From assembly GCF_947179165.1 (NCBI RefSeq), contig NC_077248.1, positions 14,101,256-14,165,255 on the forward strand: a stretch of 64,000 nt of DNA. The letters are read 5' to 3'. The notes below the pieces were generated by a model. That model was not told the origin of the DNA and did not search any database. It saw only the letters and a program-made list of their open reading frames with translations. The position numbers were made by a program, and so were the translations under genes. Below are positions 60,516 to 64,000 of the stretch, piece after piece (position 1 is the stretch's first letter; every line of letters begins with the position of its first letter). Source of the DNA: Solanum dulcamara. Taxonomy: Eukaryota; Streptophyta; Magnoliopsida; Solanales; Solanaceae.

Positions 60516-61146
60516 ATAAATTGGGTGATTTGTCAAAATTAGGCTTGGATCCGTCTATCATTATCATGTTGCAAAAAATATGCTTGTTGGTTGTCGAATC
60601 GTGAAACTCATCGACATATCGGTGATTTTCCTAAATGTGGAGTTGACACCAAGGGTCAACCCACCTATGGTGTATGCATGCATGATATAGATTGAAGGGG
60701 AGACACAACTCTATCTTATCTTTTTCTAATATTTGGCTTACTATACAAAATGTTCCCAAGCGGACAACTCGAGTGAGAAGACTACACGGTCACACGGAAA
60801 ACGATCTGTACACCCCGCGCAGATGCCAACTCTCCTAAATTTTGGGATTTAAAAAAATATTGTGAGTGCGCAAAACACACTCACGTGTACGTGTCATAGT
60901 GTCAATTTTTTAAAATTGGACGAAGTATGAACAGAATGACAATTTATAAAATCGTAACAGATATATAATTAAATAAAACAATAACAAATATGTTATTGCA
61001 TAAAGCAAGAACAAACATATAATTAATATGAAGCAATCGAAAATAAATAATTACATAAATAAAATATCAAACAATTAAGGTATAATATACAAATATAAAG
61101 AAAACTCTGATCATTAACCTAAGTCTGTTATGGTTTAGAACCTAAC

Positions 61147-61165
61147 GTCCCCAGTAGAGTAGCCA
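61147..61165 (-). other. PBS-like site of the small LTR element
   Basis: The minus strand reads TGGCTACTCTACTGGGGAC, close to the tRNA-Arg-type PBS reported for Ogre/Tat elements. It is adjacent to the second repeat copy. Confidence 0.6.
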
Positions 61166-61168
61166 AGC

Positions 61169-61715
61169 TATTATACCCCATTTTAACTTGCGTCAAATAG
61201 TGTACAATATATTGGTGATTCCTAAATTATTTAACTTAAGAAGTTGCCACCTAATTATTTTTAAGGTAAATTAGGAACACCAAAATATTTAACGACTGTA
61301 ATGTTAAAATTAACTCCAAATATAAATGTCTACTAACTTATATAATTCTAGGTAAGAATTTTAGTTATCCTAAAGAGAAGAGTTTAAGCATTCTTTAAGA
61401 TTTGTTAAAAACGATTACCGACCAAACTTAGGTTAATTAATTAAAGATAAAAATGTTAAAGAAATCAAAAGAGTCAGAGAGATAAGTAGGAAAAACATTT
61501 AATTGATGGTACACTTAAAACTTAAAAAAAATATATATATATTTTTTTGTTGTAGCTAAAGTTAGACTTGATTTAAGAATATGATAGAAGTATAAATATA
61601 AGTGGAAAGCCGTATATTAAATACTTAAGAGAAATACAATATAATGAAGAGATTTAAGCTTCAAACTATTAGGTAAATAGTATATATAATAATACTTGTA
61701 ATGTAAATTAATAAA
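61169..61715 (-). repeat. LTR-like repeat, second copy (5' LTR)
   Basis: It matches 59845-60115 at about nine in ten positions, then diverges, then matches again at 61669-61711. The terminal TG of the first copy reads TA here. Confidence 0.6.
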
Positions 61716-64000
61716 AGCAGAAATTTGGACCTTCAGTTGTACAATAAAATGGTTTCTGATAAGTTCAGAAAATATAAAGTTATAAGTTAAACTTCTTTTT
61801 AGCATTGAACTAAAACCAATTCAAGCCATTTCTTTTGAAGTACCAAAATATAGATTTAAAAGGTGGATCGTTTGCGCATCCTAACTAAATACAATATATT
61901 TAAATTAAATATAATAACATACTTTAAACAAGTACCTCCTTGATTAGATCAAAAATAAATTAAATTTTCCTAAAATATGATTATTTAAATATAGGAGTAA
62001 ACAATAAGTCCCCTTTTTTTAAAACAAAATATATATATTCTCAAGATTAAGGAAATATATGAAAAATCAAATTTAAGTTATTAATTCATATATTTAGCTA
62101 AACGGGATGTTCTATGATCAACTAATATTTTTATTACTAGCTCTAAATTACTGGCGGATATAACCTTGAGTATGATACATGCATATTTTTAAAAAAAGGT
62201 AAGTGAAACATCCGACAAAGAAAGTGACATGATTAACCAAATTAACATTAATAAAAAAAAATGTAAAATTTCAAAGCGAAACAATAGATGACTTGCCAAA
62301 TTGAAAAGATGGATCAAATTAAAAGAAAGCTGAAAATTTTAAGATGTTGATAACATTTTATTTGAAAACTAAGGGAAAATCTAATTGCTCATATTTTTGA
62401 AGACTTGTTAAAAATGTCAAATAATCTCGATTTTAGTAAAATGAAATAAAATCACTGCTGATTTTAGAAATTTTTGGAAATCATGAAAATTTAAGTTGGA
62501 AGGGCATATACAATGAACTAGGTTAATTCGTTCGTTGGAATTTCCTCAAATAAAATATTTAATAGTCCCCCTCTAAGTGATAAGGCATTTTAAGGCAGTT
62601 AAAATAAAATCTCATACAAATAGCCATACATAAGGTGCAAAATAACTGAAAAAGCGTAAGGTATTTTAAGAATACAATAATCAGTCACTTCTTCTCCCTT
62701 TCCTTTCTTGCTTTTTTTTGGATATCTTGGAGGGGAGAAGGGTGAAATAAAAACTGGTATAAGACTCCACATCTTTCTTTTTTTTTTGTTCTCACTTCCG
62801 TTTTCGTTCGGAAGCGTTATAAGTGAACAAAAAGAATAAATGAGTGATAAGGAAGAGGATGCCATCCACGACTCCAGTAGTGTACATGCGAAGAAAGAAA
62901 GGAGAGGAAGAATTAGAGGAGAAATCTGGTTTTTTTTTAATAATTAATATAGTGCAAAGTAGAGCAAGTTATGTAAACACTTGATTCATAATAAGAATAA
63001 CACATACATAACAGAGTATTAGTCTTATGTATTAAAGTATTAGGTATATTGAACATTACATGAATAGAAAAGCAATTTCAAAACATGGCTGGCAAAGCAT
63101 ATTTTCTAAAGAAATGAGCAACAAAAGTGAACGAACAACAATACTATGAGCATCATTACATCAAGTAAACAACATATTCTCACATAATCTGGCCTAAAAT
63201 CATAAAATTAGTTTCGCCAAAATGGATACAGAGATCTCAAGTCTCAATCAATTTCTAAATGATGGTACAGATTTTATAGAATAGAGAAAGAAAATTTACA
63301 ACTCATTCAAATCTTTTAATATCTAATGATAATACTCAAAATAATACTGATTCACTTTTTAAATTTTTTAAAAGAACTTGAACATGATTTTTCAACATAA
63401 GCAACTTTCCAAAAACGAAGAAAAGAGTTATACAACACCTAAAAAAAAGACATCTCCTAAAAAACATAGGGAATCTTCAAACAGGTTAATAAAACACTAT
63501 TTCCTATTTTTATGAATTAAAATATAATGGTTCAAATATTACCTTTTGTGGGGCAGTGAAACTGGGTTGTCGATCAAGGATCTACGAATTCTCCTTTCGG
63601 TAAAATCAAGTAGAGTAGAGATATTGTTGTAAGATGATATCCAAATGTAAAAGAGTGGTGTTCTTGTGGGTGTAAAAAGATTGTGAGAAAGTAGTTTTGA
63701 TAGTGAAACGATGAAAAATTTCTAACATTCCAAAGGTGCCTTTGGATGAGAGTTTTAGATGTATTTATAGGAGAAGAGTATTAGCGATTGGTGGTTTTGA
63801 GCGAGATTATTTGTTTGAATTTCAAATTTGGCCATCTTGGAGGAGATCACACGAAGATCTTAGACTCCCGAAACAAGCTGTTTAAACAGTGAATAAATTT
63901 TAAAAAAAAATCAAAAAGTTTTTTGGGTTCTTGTGTTGACTAAATTGTTGAACATGAGTGAGAAGAACTACTTCTATCCATTTAGTAACTGTCAAACTAT
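61716..64000. other. AT-rich sequence, no gene seen
   Basis: No coding frame with recognisable domains. A TATA-like CTATAAATA on the minus strand lies near 63757-63766, which could belong to an LTR or gene whose body lies to the left, but nothing supports a transcript. Confidence 0.5.

Larger units (their letters stand above)
59845..61715 (-). mobile_element. Small minus-strand LTR element, non-autonomous
   Basis: About 270 bp at 59845-60115 recur at 61169-61437, and a further 40-bp block at about 60468-60510 recurs at 61669-61711. A PBS-like site on the minus strand sits just inside the second copy. The internal region (about 60520-61146) has no coding sequence. This suggests a deletion derivative of an Ogre/Tat-like gypsy element. 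The outer edge at high coordinates is not defined. Confidence 0.55.

Noticed and set aside
62599..62865. 88-codon minus-strand frame near the right end
   Set aside because: Low-complexity Ser/Lys/Pro sequence in AT-rich DNA without supporting features.

Overview
The window is plant nuclear DNA, very probably Solanaceae. That family-level call is an inference from the retrotransposon types, the (CAA)n-tailed RTE LINE and the style of the genes; no species can be named. It is dominated by nested and decayed transposable elements. Two apparently intact host genes lie in the middle and one broken host gene lies to their left. I recognised no rRNA, tRNA gene, CRISPR array or prokaryotic-type operon.

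Layout. 1-6961: a minus-strand Athila-type Ty3/gypsy element (integrase, RNase H, RT, protease, gag, tRNA-Asp PBS, 5' LTR), cut off by the window's left edge and inactivated by stops and frameshifts. 6963-10962: a strongly decayed plus-strand gypsy element recognised from its terminal repeats and an iMet PBS. 13504-16112: probable solo LTR. 16863-18267: exons of a STY-type ACT-domain protein kinase, pseudogenised. 18909-19783: LTR, PBS and gag start of a minus-strand Ty1/copia element. 20070-32615: a minus-strand Sirevirus-like copia element with pol and a downstream envelope-like ORF. A solo gypsy LTR with a perfect TSD split that ORF, and a second gypsy LTR replaced the gag end. 34339-35077: a hAT-type MITE with a perfect 8-bp TSD.

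36898-42790: a five-exon MscS-like (MSL) mechanosensitive channel gene encoding 976 aa. Its third intron carries a 5'-truncated RTE LINE (11-bp TSD) and a Tourist-type MITE (TTA TSD). Behind it lies a 460-bp tandem duplication. 45016-46644: a two-exon PPR-SMR protein gene on the minus strand (459 aa).

47289-57312: a complete 10-kb Tekay/Del-type chromovirus with about 2.47-kb LTRs, PBS, PPT and a near-perfect TSD. Its gag-pol stays in one frame for 1577 codons but carries eight internal stops. It sits in the 5' part of an L1-type LINE (57313-59844: ORF1 and the start of the ORF2 endonuclease). That LINE is cut on its other side by a short minus-strand LTR element (59845-about 61715). The rest to 64000 is AT-rich with no gene I can support.

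The most unusual pattern is that CpG-rich palindromic arrays sit just upstream of the TATA-like box in the LTRs of three unrelated families here (Athila, copia, Tekay). A fourth array of the same style lies in the solo LTR. The Athila and Tekay arrays share sequence. I did not find a complete, clearly new biological system.
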